Shown: in pieces, positions 45,751 through 57,560 of the stretch
How the letters are laid out: every line of letters begins with the position of its first letter
Numbering within the stretch: position 1 is the first letter of the stretch
Source of the DNA: Jaltomata sinuosa
Taxonomy: Eukaryota > Streptophyta > Magnoliopsida > Solanales > Solanaceae
Assembly (NCBI GenBank): GCA_003996215.1
Contig: QJPP01001753.1
Location: forward strand, 124,001-188,000
Direction: 5' to 3'
Length of the DNA: 64,000 nucleotides
The notes under the pieces: generated by a model
Databases searched by the model: none
What the model saw: the letters and a program-made list of their open reading frames with translations, nothing else
Told to the model about the DNA's origin: nothing
Program-made: the position numbers and the translations under genes

Positions 45751-48700
45751 ATGGAGGAAGATCACGGAAACAGCAACAGCAACAGTAGTATAACAGTGGA
45801 TACAACAAAATGGGACAGATCAGTGTGGTTAATGAAGTGTCCTTTAGTTGTCTCCAAATCATGGCAGTCTCAAGCCGCAGCTTCATCTTCCTCCTCAGAT
45901 TCCCCGCAAGTCGCTAAAGTTATTGTCTCTGTTGATCCTCTTCGTCCCGATGACTCTTCTGCTCTACAAGTAAAACTCTCTTTTATCTCTTCTACTAGAC
46001 TAGAGTCTTCCAACCTCAGACAAATATACAAATTCAGCCTCCATAATCGATCCCGTTTCGTAGTTGATGTGCTATTAGTATTTTCTTTTAGAATTCGGAC
46101 ATTTATTTCTTAATTTTTCTGAAACAAAACGGTAGGGATGTATAAAAATCATCTGAAACTCTATGATATTTTCGAGGGTTTATCTGATATGTATGCATTG
46201 ATCTGGAATTATGTTTTCTCTTCTTTTTCTTGTCTATTATAACTATCAAGAGAAAATAGTTGGAGCTAAATTCATATTTGTGCTTTCAGTTATGTTTGTT
46301 TCTTCATTGTTTTTTTTTAATAACCGTGGTGTCGGGCCAGCTTGCGTGCAGCTCGACTAATTCCACGGAATACCTATCACCTCCCACCAACAACAGGTAA
46401 CTCCACCAGCAACAAGTAACTCTGTCCACCAAGGCTAGGACAAATGGAAAGAAATCACCTAGTGTTTTTGTCTCCGCTGGAATTTGAACATGAGACCTCA
46501 TGGTTCTTAACCACTTCACTGATCACTAGACCACACCCTTGGGTGCAATTTCTTCATTGTTGTTAGGGATGTTTAACCATTATGCACTAAACTTGCATGT
46601 TATAGTGACAATTCTTGTGAAACATGATCCTTCATCTCGGAGGTGAATTCAAGATTTAAAGTCAGTGAATGTACCTCTTAATATATATATAATTGCACGT
46701 GTTGAATAGATCAGAGAAGGCGGGGTTCCCCTACAAACGATTCACATTTTTTTAATTCTTTTTTAAATGGTTTATATATGCATATGTAGAGTACTAGTAT
46801 GAGGCAGTCCTTGGCACTCTTAACTTAATGTCGACACATATTTCTTTATATAGTAGCTTAAATTTTCTGTGTTCATATATAGAGTCTGCCACTGAAGCTT
46901 TCACCTCTTTTACATGTATGTAGTCTGAGTTCCAGACAGTGGGTGCATGTGGACCCATTGCTTATATGCATCTTCTGCACAGTTTTATCTAAACACCCCC
47001 CAACCAAGCCAAAGAAAAAAAAAGAAAAAGAGAGAGATGTTAGCAATCATTCTTTACCCTTCTGACATTTTTATGATATACAGTTCACTATGGAGATGGG
47101 TGGAAATGACGTTGGGAATATGCCGAAAAGTTACTCCTTGAATATGTTCCAAGACTTTGTCCCAATGTGTGTGCTCTCAGAGACAGGTCAAGGTAAGTAT
47201 CTTGGGTCTATTACTTACATGTTACGAAGTCATGAGAAGGTTTAATGAAGATTCCTGTTGTTCTTAGCTAGGTGATTTGTACTGTTTCTTAGCGAATTAA
47301 ATCAGGTTGATTGTTTCCAGTTTGTGTTGCAAATGTTATTAAGTTTATGCACCCCTAGTGAACTCCCACTTTGTGGGATTACACTGGGTATGTTGTTGTT
47401 GTACGCCTAGTGAACTGAAGGACCAGTACGAGTTCTTTGATAATGAAATTCTGTCTATCTCACAAAAAAGATAATGAAATTCTGTCTATATCAGTTTTGT
47501 GTTTTAAACTATAGATTCATTTTGTTCCTGCAATATCATCAGAATAATTTGAAAACTGTCCAATCGTATTTTGCACAATATACTTTATTTTCTTGGTGAC
47601 GGTTTACATTTCTTCTTTCCTTATATTATCAATATCGTAGTATTGAGGAATTGACTGGTTTTTGTATTAAGCTTTTCCAACGGGAAAAAACATAGCAGTA
47701 AATTCATGTTTCAGTTTGCTTTACCTAATTCATTGCCTCACCCTCTCCTCTCCGAATTGTTGTTCTTTCTGAAGGAAGAGTTACCATGGAAGGAAAGGTT
47801 GAACATAAGTTTGATATGACACCTCACACTCGTAACATGGAGGAGTACAGGAAAATGTGTCGTGAAAGAACAAATAAGTCAATGATCAAGAACAGACAAA
47901 TACAGGCAAATCTCCTATCATTTGATTGCTTTTCTGGACGTCTTTCAGTTCTTTGATTAAATCTACTGCAAAATCAGGTCATTGATAATGATCGCGGAGT
48001 CAATATGAGGCCCATGCCTGGGATGATCGGCATGATTGCATCCAGTTCTAAGGTATACGAACCATCATATATTCCTCTAAACATGTAGAAATCTTGCATT
48101 TTCTATTACACCACAGCTTTTTTCTCTTGATTGGTAAATGTAATTTATTAATAATTGGCACCAAGTAGGTGCTGTAAAGTATTTACAAGAGGAAGTACCA
48201 TTTCAGATTGTGTAAAGCACTTAAAAAGTCAACCATGGCATCTATACCATTAGCCATATCCATGTTGCACCAAAATATTCTCGCCTTCCTCTCCCTCTAG
48301 ATGACCACCAAATCACTGTAGGGATGGTATTACATCTCTTAGGAAACACCATCTTTCTCTTTCCTATTCCTTTTAGATGCAAGCATTATATAAGCTTCTT
48401 TGTTATCCTCTGCGTGGTCCAATTGACTCCTAGAATCTTAAGAGAAGCTCTAGATATATGAGGTGAATAATCAATGGAGAAATATAAGTGATTGACATCT
48501 TCATTTTCCTTTTACACAGGCAGCATCTACTGCATATATTTTTCCCTTTTTTTTTAAGGTTTTCATGTGTTCGGAACGCTTCTTTGGCCACCAACCAGGT
48601 AAAGCATTTAACTTCCAGTGGTGCCTAGTTCTCCAGATACATTACCAAGGCCACTTCTCCACAACATTGGGTCTTCAACTGTTGGAAGCACGATTTAACA

Positions 48701-51700
48701 GAAAACTTGCCTTAGAATCCTGTTTCCACCTTATATAGAGTCATTCCTGGGAAGAAGGGCACGGGTCCTGTGCAGACTGAAAGTAATGAGCATAGGCTAT
48801 AGGCTGTCCATTTCCCACTTGTTTATATTGCGCCTGAATACTATGTTTGTCACGCCCCGAGGCTACCCCCTAGACGTAACACGGTGCTTAGTGTCACAAG
48901 TGGCCCCAAGCTAACCCATGGTCTGGCATATCTAGACAATTTCAGTTTAAAACATATACTGTGCGGAAGCTGAAAACATAGTTGAAGAAGCCATGCTGAA
49001 AACAATGAAGAGAATAGTGGCAACAATAAAAAAATTACAATAATTGAAGCAAAGGATACAACAAATAGTACTACAATCGAAGAATAAGATAGTATCAGAG
49101 TAATAATAACAATACTAAAATGAAAAACTAGACAACGCTCAACCTACTAACCTTCTACCCTAATCCTTGACCTCCATATCTTTCTATCTAAAGTCATATC
49201 TTCAGTAAGCCGCAGGTGAGCTATGTCCTATCTAATCACCTCTCCCAAGACTTCTTCGACCTACCTCTACTTCTCCTAAAACCCACTATAGCCAACCTCT
49301 CACACCTCCTCACTAGGGCATCTATACATCTCTTCACAGGTCCAAACAATCTCAGCCTCGCCTCCTTCATTTTGTCCACCATGGTGGCCACTCCAACCTT
49401 GTCCCGAATAGGTTCGTTCCTGATCTTATTTCTCATAGTATTCCAACACAATCACAAACTCTTAAATGAAAGGGGGGAGGGGGCAGGAACATTGTGCTGG
49501 GTGATTTAGAGGACTTCGAGAGCCGTCAAGATTTTGGGTATTGCAGGGGGATTAAGTTTGAGGCGGTTAGGGAGGCAATTCACAATATGAGAGGGGGGAG
49601 AGCGACCGAGCCAGAGGAAATCTCTTCAGAATTCTGGAAGAGCTAAGACAAAGTAGGTTTGGAGTGGCTAACTGGGTTGTTTAGTGTCATTTTCAAGACG
49701 ACTAGAATGCCCGAAGAATGGAGGTAGAGTATAATGATCCCGTTGTACAAAAAGGGCGTTATCCGAAATTGCAACAACTATAGGGGTATCAAACTACTAA
49801 GACACACTATGAAGGCTTGGGAGAGGGTGATCGATATGAGGATGAGGAGGGATGTGTCTATTTTTGAGAACCAATTCAGATTCAAGGCCCCTCGACAACG
49901 TAAGTCATTTACCTTATGGAGATTGTTGGAACAATATAAGGAGAGAAAAAGAGACTTGCATATGCTGTAAATTGACCTAGAAAATGAATACGACAGTCTC
50001 GAGGGAGGTTTTATGGAGATACTTGGAGTCTAGAGGGGTACCTATGACATACATTAGGTTCATTAAGGTCATGTACGATGGAGCCAAGACCCGAATGAAG
50101 ACAATGGGAGGAGACTCATAATACTTTCTAGTCGAGATGGGGTTGCACCAGAGATCAACTCTTAGTCCGTTTTTATTTGCCTTGGTGATGGATGAATTGA
50201 CACGACATATTCCAGAGGTAAGTACCATGGTGTATGTTATTTGTAGACTACATAGTATTGATCGACGAGACAGACGACAAGGTTAGTGATAGACTGGAGA
50301 TATGAAGACAAATCGTAGAGTCTAAAGGCTTCAAGCTGAGCAGGACTAAGACAAAGTACATGGAAAGTTCAGTGTCACATCATCACAGGAGGCGGATGGG
50401 GAAGTGAGGATTGATACACAAGTCATCTCAAGAGAGGAAGCTTCAAGTATCTTGGATCTATAATTCAAGGAAATGGGGAGACAAGGATGTCACACATCGT
50501 ATTAGAGCAGGGTGAATGAAGTGTTGGCTCACATTTGGTGTCTTATGTGATAAGAACGTGTCATCGAGACTTAAAGGTAAGTTCTACACTGTGGTTGTTA
50601 GACCGACTATGAACCTGTTTGGATGGGCTTATAGCTTTTGCCTTATAAGCCAAAAATATAACTTATGACTTTTGGCTTATTTTTGTCTTTTTGGCTTAAA
50701 AACAAGTGCTTAAAAACACATTTTTATTTGACCCAAATACTCAAAAGTGCTTAAAAGCTATTTTGGCTTAAAAGCAGTTTAAATAAGCCAATCGAAACTG
50801 GCTCTATGTTGTACGGGGTGGAGTGTTGGCCAGTCAAGAACTCCGTTTAGAAGATGAAGGTAGCAAAAACGAGGATGCTTAGATGGATATGGGGGCATAC
50901 TAGAAGAGACATACAAAGATTAGGAACGAAGATATACGGGGCAAGATGGAGTAGCCGTCGTGATGGACAAGATGCGGGAGCGAGGCTGAGATGGTTTGAT
51001 CATGTTAAGAGGAGGACCACATATGCCCCAATGAGGAGGTGCAAGAGGTTGGCGGTGATGTGTTTGAGGAGAGGTAGTGGTAGATCGAGGAAGAATTGGG
51101 GAGAGGTGATTAGACAGGACATGACACTTCTTTAGCTCACCGAGGACATGGCCCTAGATAGGAGAGCATGGAGGTCGAGGATTAGGGTAGACGGTTCATA
51201 GGCAGTAGAGTGTTTTCCCTCTTCATGTTGGTAGAGTAGGGTTCTAGTCTGGAGCATCTGTATGTTCCGCTTACCAGTATTATTACTATTATGCTAACAT
51301 TATCGTATTCTTCGATTTTAATACTACTGTTGTTTCTTTTATTTTGGTTATCTTTAATATTTGTACTATTCCGTGCTTTTCTTTCTTTAGTATTTTCATC
51401 ATAGCTTTTTACTCTTGCATTTCTTTCAAACTATTTTTCGGAAAATAATTTTATTGAGCCGATGGGGAATCAAATCCTCATCCCAAAAAAAACAAAAAGT
51501 TCTTGAGCCGAGAGTCTTTCGAAAACAACCTCTCTACCCCAAAAAGGTAGGGTAAGATCTGCGTACACCCCACACTTGTGGGACTATAATGTGTATGTTG
51601 TTTTTGTTGCTTTAGACTTTGCGTCCAAGGAAGATATACATTGTCTTTTGACTTGATGCTAGTTACAGATTCATTTGGAATATTGTGTTTTCAGGGGTTC

Positions 51701-52632
51701 TTTCTCGTCATATAATGTATATGATTTGATATACTGCAATTTTTACTTAGTTGTAACTTTAGTAAATGCCTTCTTGAGACAGCAATGCTTTTCATGACCT
51801 TGTAGTTGTGGATAGTATGATAGAGCATACGATTGGGATACATACACACATTATTATGCTTTTGACTTCCTTGAAGTCTCATTATGTATGACTTTCTGTC
51901 AGAGTACTTTACTAGCTTGGCTCACTGTATTCAGTTATTTCATGGAACAATGGAAATGCTTTCCATGATCTTTTCTAGTCTCTGCGAGAAAATAAACGAA
52001 ATAATCTTTAGCCTTTTTAAATCCATTGTTCCCATTCAGGATAAGAAGAAAGCAGCTCCTGTTAAGGGACCGGAAGTCAAGAGAACTAGAAGGGATCGTG
52101 GTGAACTGGAGGATATCATGTTTAAGCTTTTTGAAAGACAACCTAATTGGACTTTGAAGCAGTTAGTGCAAGAGACAGATCAACCTGCGGTATGTTAGTC
52201 TGATCAGGATGTCTATTCTGTTATCAAATTCCTAGGTTATTTTTTTCTTTTGTGGTTAGACACTTATTTTACTGGTTTTTTTGGTTAATATTCATTGTTT
52301 TGTCTTGAGGGGAAGTGTGAGATTCACGGCAATAGCTCTTAGCATCCAAGTCACATCACATAATTTTGCTTTCATGTTTTCTCAGATATGTACATTTTCC
52401 CCTTCAGTCAGGGACGACAAAATGAGAGGAAAAAATGATTATATTTTCTTTTGGTGCTGCTTGGTTGCATTTCTCCTTACCACTTTATCTAATTATTTTA
52501 CTTGTTTTGCAGCAATTTTTGAAAGAGATACTGAATGAGCTTTGTGTGTACAATAAAAGAGGAACAAACCAAGGAACATATGAATTGAAGCCAGAGTATA
52601 AGAAATCGGTCGAGGATACAGGTGCCGAATGA
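45751..52632 (+). CDS. Transcription initiation factor IIF beta subunit (RAP30-like), six exons
   Basis: Exons: 45751-45969, 47084-47192, 47775-47905, 47978-48052, 52040-52189, 52513-52632, giving 267 residues with every junction in phase. TFIIF beta binds RNA polymerase II with TFIIF alpha and helps assemble the pre-initiation complex in the nucleus. Residues 20-43 (WDRSVWLMKCPLVVSKSW) and exon 2 to 3 (YSLNMFQDFVPMCV, VEHKFDM) form the N-terminal dimerisation barrel. Residues about 140-178 include 'ERTNKSMIKNRQIQ' and 'MRPMPGMIGMIA'. Exon 5-6 (TRRDRGELEDIMFKLFERQ, 'ELKPEYKK') form the C-terminal winged helix. A Ser-rich insert occupies residues 41-51. Introns are GT-AG except intron 3. It is the only intact gene in the window. 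Recognition rests on family resemblance from memory, but exon-phase agreement makes it firm. Confidence 0.95.
46312..46547 (-). mobile_element. Complete SINE in intron 1 of the TFIIF gene
   Basis: Read on the minus strand it starts near 46547 with tRNA-like pol III promoter words: 'gtggtctagtgatcagtg' (box A region) and 'tgttcaaattccagcg' (box B). It ends with an A-rich tail at 46312-46320. Direct repeats 'tttcttcattgt' at about 46299-46310 and 46549-46560 are the target duplication. The conserved 'gtgatttctttcc' interior also occurs in the copy at 54.9 kb. It is transcribed antisense to the gene. Confidence 0.88.
47335..47402 (+). mobile_element. SINE 3' fragment in intron 2
   Basis: 'actttgtgggattacactgg' followed by 'gtatgttgttgttgta' is the conserved 3' end of Solanaceae SINEs with a TTG-repeat tail. 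The tRNA-like head is absent or unrecognisable. Confidence 0.7.
47906..47977 (+). other. GC-AG intron 3 of the TFIIF gene
   Basis: The 72-base intron begins gcaaat after ATACAG and ends aaaatcag before GTCATTG. No GT is near that keeps the frame. The exon side CAG before GC fits the strong consensus usual at GC-AG introns. Confidence 0.85.
48116..48847 (-). pseudogene. L1-type LINE ORF2 3' fragment in intron 4
   Basis: The minus strand encodes a degenerate zinc-binding region found at the end of plant L1 ORF2, with pieces such as 'KLNALPGWWPKKRSEHMKT' (about 48610-48550) and 'ARIFWCNMDMANGIDAMVDF' (about 48280-48220). The 3' end lies to the left at an A-rich run near 48116 (read minus). At 48790-48847 it equals 21339-21396, including the ATGTT before the LTR. 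Confidence 0.75.
48848..48974 (-). mobile_element. Chromovirus LTR end fragment in intron 4
   Basis: It starts 'tgtcacgccccgaggctacc', matches 21397-21523 almost base for base and breaks off at 'gctgaaaaca'. The same 5 bases ATGTT precede it as at 21392-21396. RTE tail sequence follows, as it does at 31898, with 'aaaca' shared at the join. Confidence 0.85.
48975..49470 (-). pseudogene. RTE-like LINE 3' end in intron 4
   Basis: It is nearly identical to 31898-32395. The minus strand 49451-49236 encodes 'RNEPIRDKVGVATMVDKMKE' and 'ARLRLFGPVKRC', the RTE C-terminal block, followed by the untranslated tail. It is inverted relative to the next LINE piece. Confidence 0.75.
49471..51300 (+). pseudogene. 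RTE-like LINE RT to C-terminus in intron 4
   Basis: RT blocks appear in order: 'YKKGVIRNCNNYRGIKLLRH' (from 49746), 'LLEQYKERKRDLHML' (about 49924-49968), the 'VEMGLHQRSTLSP' region near 50135, and the catalytic region near 50235, where the expected F-ADD reads as a changed 'FVDY'. The C-terminal 'ARLRWFDHVKRR' block lies near 50980, with the end near 51200. Many stops and shifts occur. A MITE interrupts it. It is in the same orientation as the gene. Confidence 0.8.
50612..50803. mobile_element. MITE inserted in the LINE
   Basis: A 192-bp element has inverted ends 'aacctgtttggatgggctta' and 'taagccaatcgaaactggct'. It is flanked by CTATG at 50607-50611 and 50804-50808. The LINE frame 'gaccgactatg/ttgtacgggg' is continuous when it is ignored. 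The interior is rich in 'ggcttaaaagc' words. No coding capacity was seen. Confidence 0.88.
51535..51612 (+). mobile_element. SINE 3' fragment in intron 4
   Basis: 'gtagggtaagatctgcgtac' then 'cacacttgtgggactataat' and a TTG-rich tail form the typical 3' half of a Solanaceae SINE. The 5' head is not clear. Confidence 0.75.
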
Positions 52633-52800
52633 ATTGTCCGGCTGTTTCAATATATATTAGGTCGTGGAACCTAGACTAAGAGTTTTAATAGAATTAGAGT
52701 CGTGAACATTATACCTCTTATCTTTCACCAGTTGATAGGTGCTGTGGTATGTTGTCATTGTAAATCATGAATGGATGTAGAGTTATGTGATTGCAATATA
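52633..52800 (+). other. Probable 3' UTR of the TFIIF gene
   Basis: The stretch after the stop codon has no canonical AATAAA. 'gtaaatcatgaatgg' near 52760 followed by T/A-rich DNA is a possible cleavage region. The end is approximate. Confidence 0.4.
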
Positions 52801-54854
52801 TATGGAACCCACTAAATTACACTATCTCAGTTATTTATTATCTGATTCCTAGTTCTATTTTCTAATTGATTCCCCCAGTTTTAAGTTATGCATTAATGCT
52901 TTGAAAGTTCTCCATCTCTTTGCTGTTGAGTTTCTTCTCCTTTCTCCCCTTTTCCCTTTCCTTCCCATCATTTATGGAATTATAAAACTGAAATGCTATG
53001 TCTGCTCTTCATGTCGAATGGAAATGGTGACAATGCACTATCTACTGTCTCCAATCTGGTTCGGCTATCGTTGAATTTGTTTTTCCCTTTGTGCTAGGAA
53101 TTCGTTTGTGTTGTAGTGTGATGAATAGACTTCCCTTATGTTGTGGTGAAGTAGTGGATATATTCAAAATTGCCTCCAAATCAAACGTTCTTCATCTTTC
53201 TATATTTATTAACATTGTCATTTTGTGGCAATTGCCTCAAAAATCAAATTATCAAGGATTAGCTTTGTATGATTTTCATGCTCCCATACCTTTTAGACCA
53301 AAATGGTCAGTCAGACATACGGTTGAACATATGTACACGGATGCTCCTGTGGACTGAAGCTTCTGTCTAGCTTCAATAGTCTCAATTGAGTTGAATTTTA
53401 GGAAGTGCTTGAAAGGGGTCTGTATCTTCTCCTATCTAGTCTATATTTTTGCCTAGGCTGCCTTTAACTTTGATGCCAAGTACAAGTGGACTCTTGTATC
53501 CCGTCTGCCTGTTCTTCTAGATGCCTTTTCATCTCCTTGGTAAAATAAAAAGGAATATGCATAGAAATTGAACTAACTTGTGAATTTGTATGACCTTGCT
53601 GATATTTCCACTATTCCACAATATTTCAGGATAGCTCAGTGTCACCTGTATGGTGTTTTTCAGCATACAGACTTATCTTTAAAGAGAGTAGAGAATTTAA
53701 AATTATCTTTAAAGAGAGTACCCTGTTTTTGATTGATGCGTCTATCTTGTACTTTACTATAGGGACCATGCAACCTGTAGCTTAAAGCATTGTATTGGAT
53801 TCTTTGAAGAAATAATGAATTGCATTCAATATTCTCCTACCAATATAAAATATCCGTGGTCAAAACGTTAACTTGAATTTGGACTTTGAATACAATACAT
53901 GCCATCTTTCAGTATGTCAATCTGGATTCACAATTTGCTAAACAAGAACTGTCTTCTGGTAATTGCATCTCTAGTTTCAGTATTCTCTAACACCTGTGTG
54001 TTCTGCCCAAATTCATAATTTCTCCAGCAGATTTTTTTTTTTTTTTAAAAAAAACCACGCTATGAACTCTGGCTCAGAGATATATCATCAACCATATTAA
54101 GGTCCTGGTTATCATGTATTTGATATTTGTGATCTTATCCTGGTTATGAAGGATTACATAGTTCTGGTCCTTCTAGTTATAAAAAGGTACTTATTTGTTT
54201 ATATGGTGTGAAATGAAACCATTGTATGTATTTTGTGTCGCATCATTTTTTCGTGCGGTCTGCATTTCAACAATTAATCTTTTTACCCCTCAGCAGTTAA
54301 CCTTACTGGAAAATGACATTTCCTTGTGTTGAAAGGAGTATTTTGTGTCACAGCAAATTCAGTTCAGCAACTTTATATAGTCAACAGTAGGATGCTGTAA
54401 GTGGGCTCATTTCCTTGCTGTCCCTGTCCCACAAAGGTGCGTGATTTGTGTATAGCCCAGAGTCCAGACATAGGTTTGAAATTAGTTCATCAGCATGGAG
54501 CTCGACTCTTAAATTGATGATGCAAGTGCTGCCTTTTCTTGATTATTAACAAGCTGCTAGTTTCCATGTTAGTGCAAGCATTCATACCGCGATCAAGGAT
54601 CCTCTTTACCTAAGAAAAAACTAAAAAAGTTGAAGCATTCCTCTAGCCTCTAGGTCTTAGTTTAAACAAATGCATTCCTCTTGGTTAATTTTTATTTATA
54701 TTTAGTGAACCAAAGCTATTGGGTTTGGCCGAACCCTTGATCGACTTCTAGCTCCACCCCGGTCTTCTGTAGTACTGCAAGCCGAAAACTTTCTGGAGCT
54801 TCAATTGACCTTTTCTGACATACTGGGAGTTTCTTCTTTGGTGTAAGAACGAAG
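52801..54854. other. Gene-free stretch downstream of the TFIIF gene
   Basis: I see no domain or conserved frame. A duplicated word 'aaattatctttaaagagagta' (in part) occurs twice near 53680-53720. The frame at 53091-53357 has no recognisable feature. Confidence 0.5.
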
Positions 54855-55060
54855 TTGCACCCAAGTGTGTAATTTAGTGGTTAATAAAGTGGGTAAACCA
54901 TTGAGACGAGGGTTCAATTTCCAGCATAGACAAAAAGGATTTTGGGTGATTTTTTTCTATCTGCCTAGGTCTTGGTAGGTAAACTTATTGAAGACATGTA
55001 CAGATATGAGGTAGCAGGTTTCAATGAAATATTTGAGGTAACAAACTGCTGAGGTATGTA
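54855..55060 (+). mobile_element. Diverged SINE
   Basis: Box A-like 'gtgtaatttagtggttaata' and box B-like 'gggttcaatttccagc' (about 54907-54922) are followed by 'ttgggtgatttttttctatc'. These match the intron 1 SINE with more changes. The 3' end is uncertain. Confidence 0.7.
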
Positions 55061-56480
55061 TAAGCTGTGGTGTTGGTTGTAAAAGTTGACAGATATTATT
55101 TTCGTTTTTTTTTTCTGTTTCCTGTTATATTGGCATGGCCCTTACTACTAATCTTTCATAATTTTCACCTTAGCAAGATTCATCTTATTCAAGTGACCAC
55201 AATTACAAGAGTGCTTAGGTTACTTACATGGATTTTGCCCTAACAAGAATGTTTGTACCCTGGTCATTCAGACGCCTACAAGAATGTGGAAGTGACAAGA
55301 AAATTGCCCGATGTGGGCTCGTGTTGAGCACGAGTAGCAAACCAATATCCCCATTGATTTTAACTTGTTAGATCAGGTATCATGATAATGACCTGCGAGG
55401 AATCTTCTTTCATCTTTATAAGATTTTTCTTGTTCCAGCTTCTCATTTTTCGCAATTGGACAAGAGATTAACTTTATTAGACTTTAGGTGAGTACTGGTA
55501 ACTTAGGGTGCCTACAAGTGGGACCTTTTTTCTATAGAATGTGGATGTCAAAAGTGGCTAACCACTAGAGGGAAGGTAATTTCAATATTGTTTCAACGAA
55601 GATAACGGAATCTGTGTTAGTTTCATGTCATTCTCTTTCAAAAGGAAGTTGTTTTTGGTGTCCTGTCTATTTTTCATACTGATTGTAGCACATCTTGATT
55701 TTGGGCATTGTCTGTTTACCCTTTAATGTGCATCTTTTGCTTGGAGTAATTATCAGTTCCATAAGAGACTCCAATTCGATCGATTATTGGAGTTTCAAAA
55801 ATTGTAGTGCTCTTTTAAGACGTTTTGTGTAATATTATATACCAGAGGGTGTTGTCATACGAAAACTGGTGAAACGTGGTATCTTGTTCATATGGGTAGT
55901 AGGTCTAAGTTGTCCCTTCTTAACTAACAAGGGAACGTAAAGCACTGGAAATAAAAGACTCATTTATATAGACTAATATACTAACCTGTTGTAGGTGACA
56001 TTTTAATTTTGTAATTAGATGTGTCAGTGTGAGGATGAGCGTGAGATTTCGAAAGCTTCTAATTCGTTTTACAATAGATTATTTCGTACTGTAACGAAAT
56101 GGGCAATAGTAAGGCGGAATAGATATGGAAGATACATATAATCACTCGTTGTCTTTCCATAGTAATTTTATTTGGAAAAATAGAATATCAAATTTAAAGG
56201 AAATTGCACGTTAAGCTGCCAAGTCCTTTATGGACTTCTTTTACTCCATACGAGCAGATGTAACCCAAGTCAAAGTGGATTCAACTTGCAAGTTTCCTTA
56301 TTAATTAATATTTTATTATTATATATCACATATATATAAGTTAATCAAGAGATATAGTATAATTTTTTATTCTAAATAGAAAACTTCAATTTATTCACAA
56401 TATTAATTATATTTTCGGTGCTAGCAAAGAATATAATAATATTTCGTTTGAACTAATACTTTATTTGACTAATCAAATTC
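55061..56480. other. Gene-free stretch
   Basis: No gene or clear repeat is recognised. The part after 56190 may already belong to the repeat-like block that follows. Confidence 0.4.
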
Positions 56481-57560
56481 TCTAATTTAATTATCAAACA
56501 ATAAAATAATTAATCCATTAAAAAAGACCGAAACACTCGTTAGTGTGTGACCCCATAGGTTCAAAACTAAGCTGGTAGTAAATTGATCACATCAATATAC
56601 TAATCAAGATTGGCGTCTAGCAACACTCCTTAACGACCTGATAGTATGAAGTATATACAATTTACTCTCAAGAACCTGTAGAAGAATAATGTAGTATTTC
56701 CTTCTGTCATTATAGCTCCGGATCACCCTAGGATATGGTCTAACTGTCAAATCCCAATAGGTGATCAACTATGTGTCCATGTCAGATTATAATCGACTAT
56801 TGAATGACCTAAGAAACTCTTTTCTTCTTTCATTCAATTGCCTTGGTCAAGGTCTTGATTAGTCGTTTATAATACATGACAACATAGAGCTTAAACTCAT
56901 TACCAAGAGTTGACAGATTCCATCTTGCATCAATCATTAATTCTACAAGCATTTAATCATACCCAATATCTTTTCAACCATTTCCGTATGGCCATGGATA
57001 TTCGATATCAAAGTATAATAAATAACTTGTTAATTACTGTGACGATCTCAGGTCAAAGGAAACTCATACATCACATTCTTCAAGATAATATCCTAGTGAC
57101 AGTTTATGGTAATTCTAACCATTAGGAATTATTGGGTGAGTCTGTTCAATGATCATATCTCTATATGCATCATCTGTATATGTGATTTAGTTAATGAAAT
57201 CAACTAATCTTTATCTTATAAAGACCACCACATACATATTGATCTAACCGGATCACTAATGTCCAAATTAATAATCCTACGATCAAGAACAATTTTAGAT
57301 TAAGTTATAAGAAACATGACTCTCTCATTATCATGATCTCCATCATGATGTCAAGTCTCAAAACTTGATCAAGGACCTTATCATATTAATCAAACAATTT
57401 GATATAACTATGGAAAAGAATATCAGATGCCATATATTTATATCAAATAATATTTATACAGTATGTTCAAATCATCACAAGTGGGATTGGATTTAGGGCA
57501 TATCCAATATATCCCAAACAATATCGTCATATCTTCTATGCTTATTATTCTTTTCGCAAG
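56481..57560. repeat. Unassigned repeat-like block
   Basis: The text-like runs 'gtgtgaccccataggttcaa', 'aacgacctgatagtatgaag' and 'tagggcatatccaatatatc' have the look of a retrotransposon LTR, but I found no paired ends. No coding domain was seen on either strand. Confidence 0.3.

Noticed and set aside
53091..53357. 88-codon frame downstream of the TFIIF gene
   Set aside because: No domain, no conserved motif and no splice context. Likely chance.
54907..54922. tRNA gene
   Set aside because: The box B-like motif belongs to a SINE. No cloverleaf with paired acceptor stem was found.
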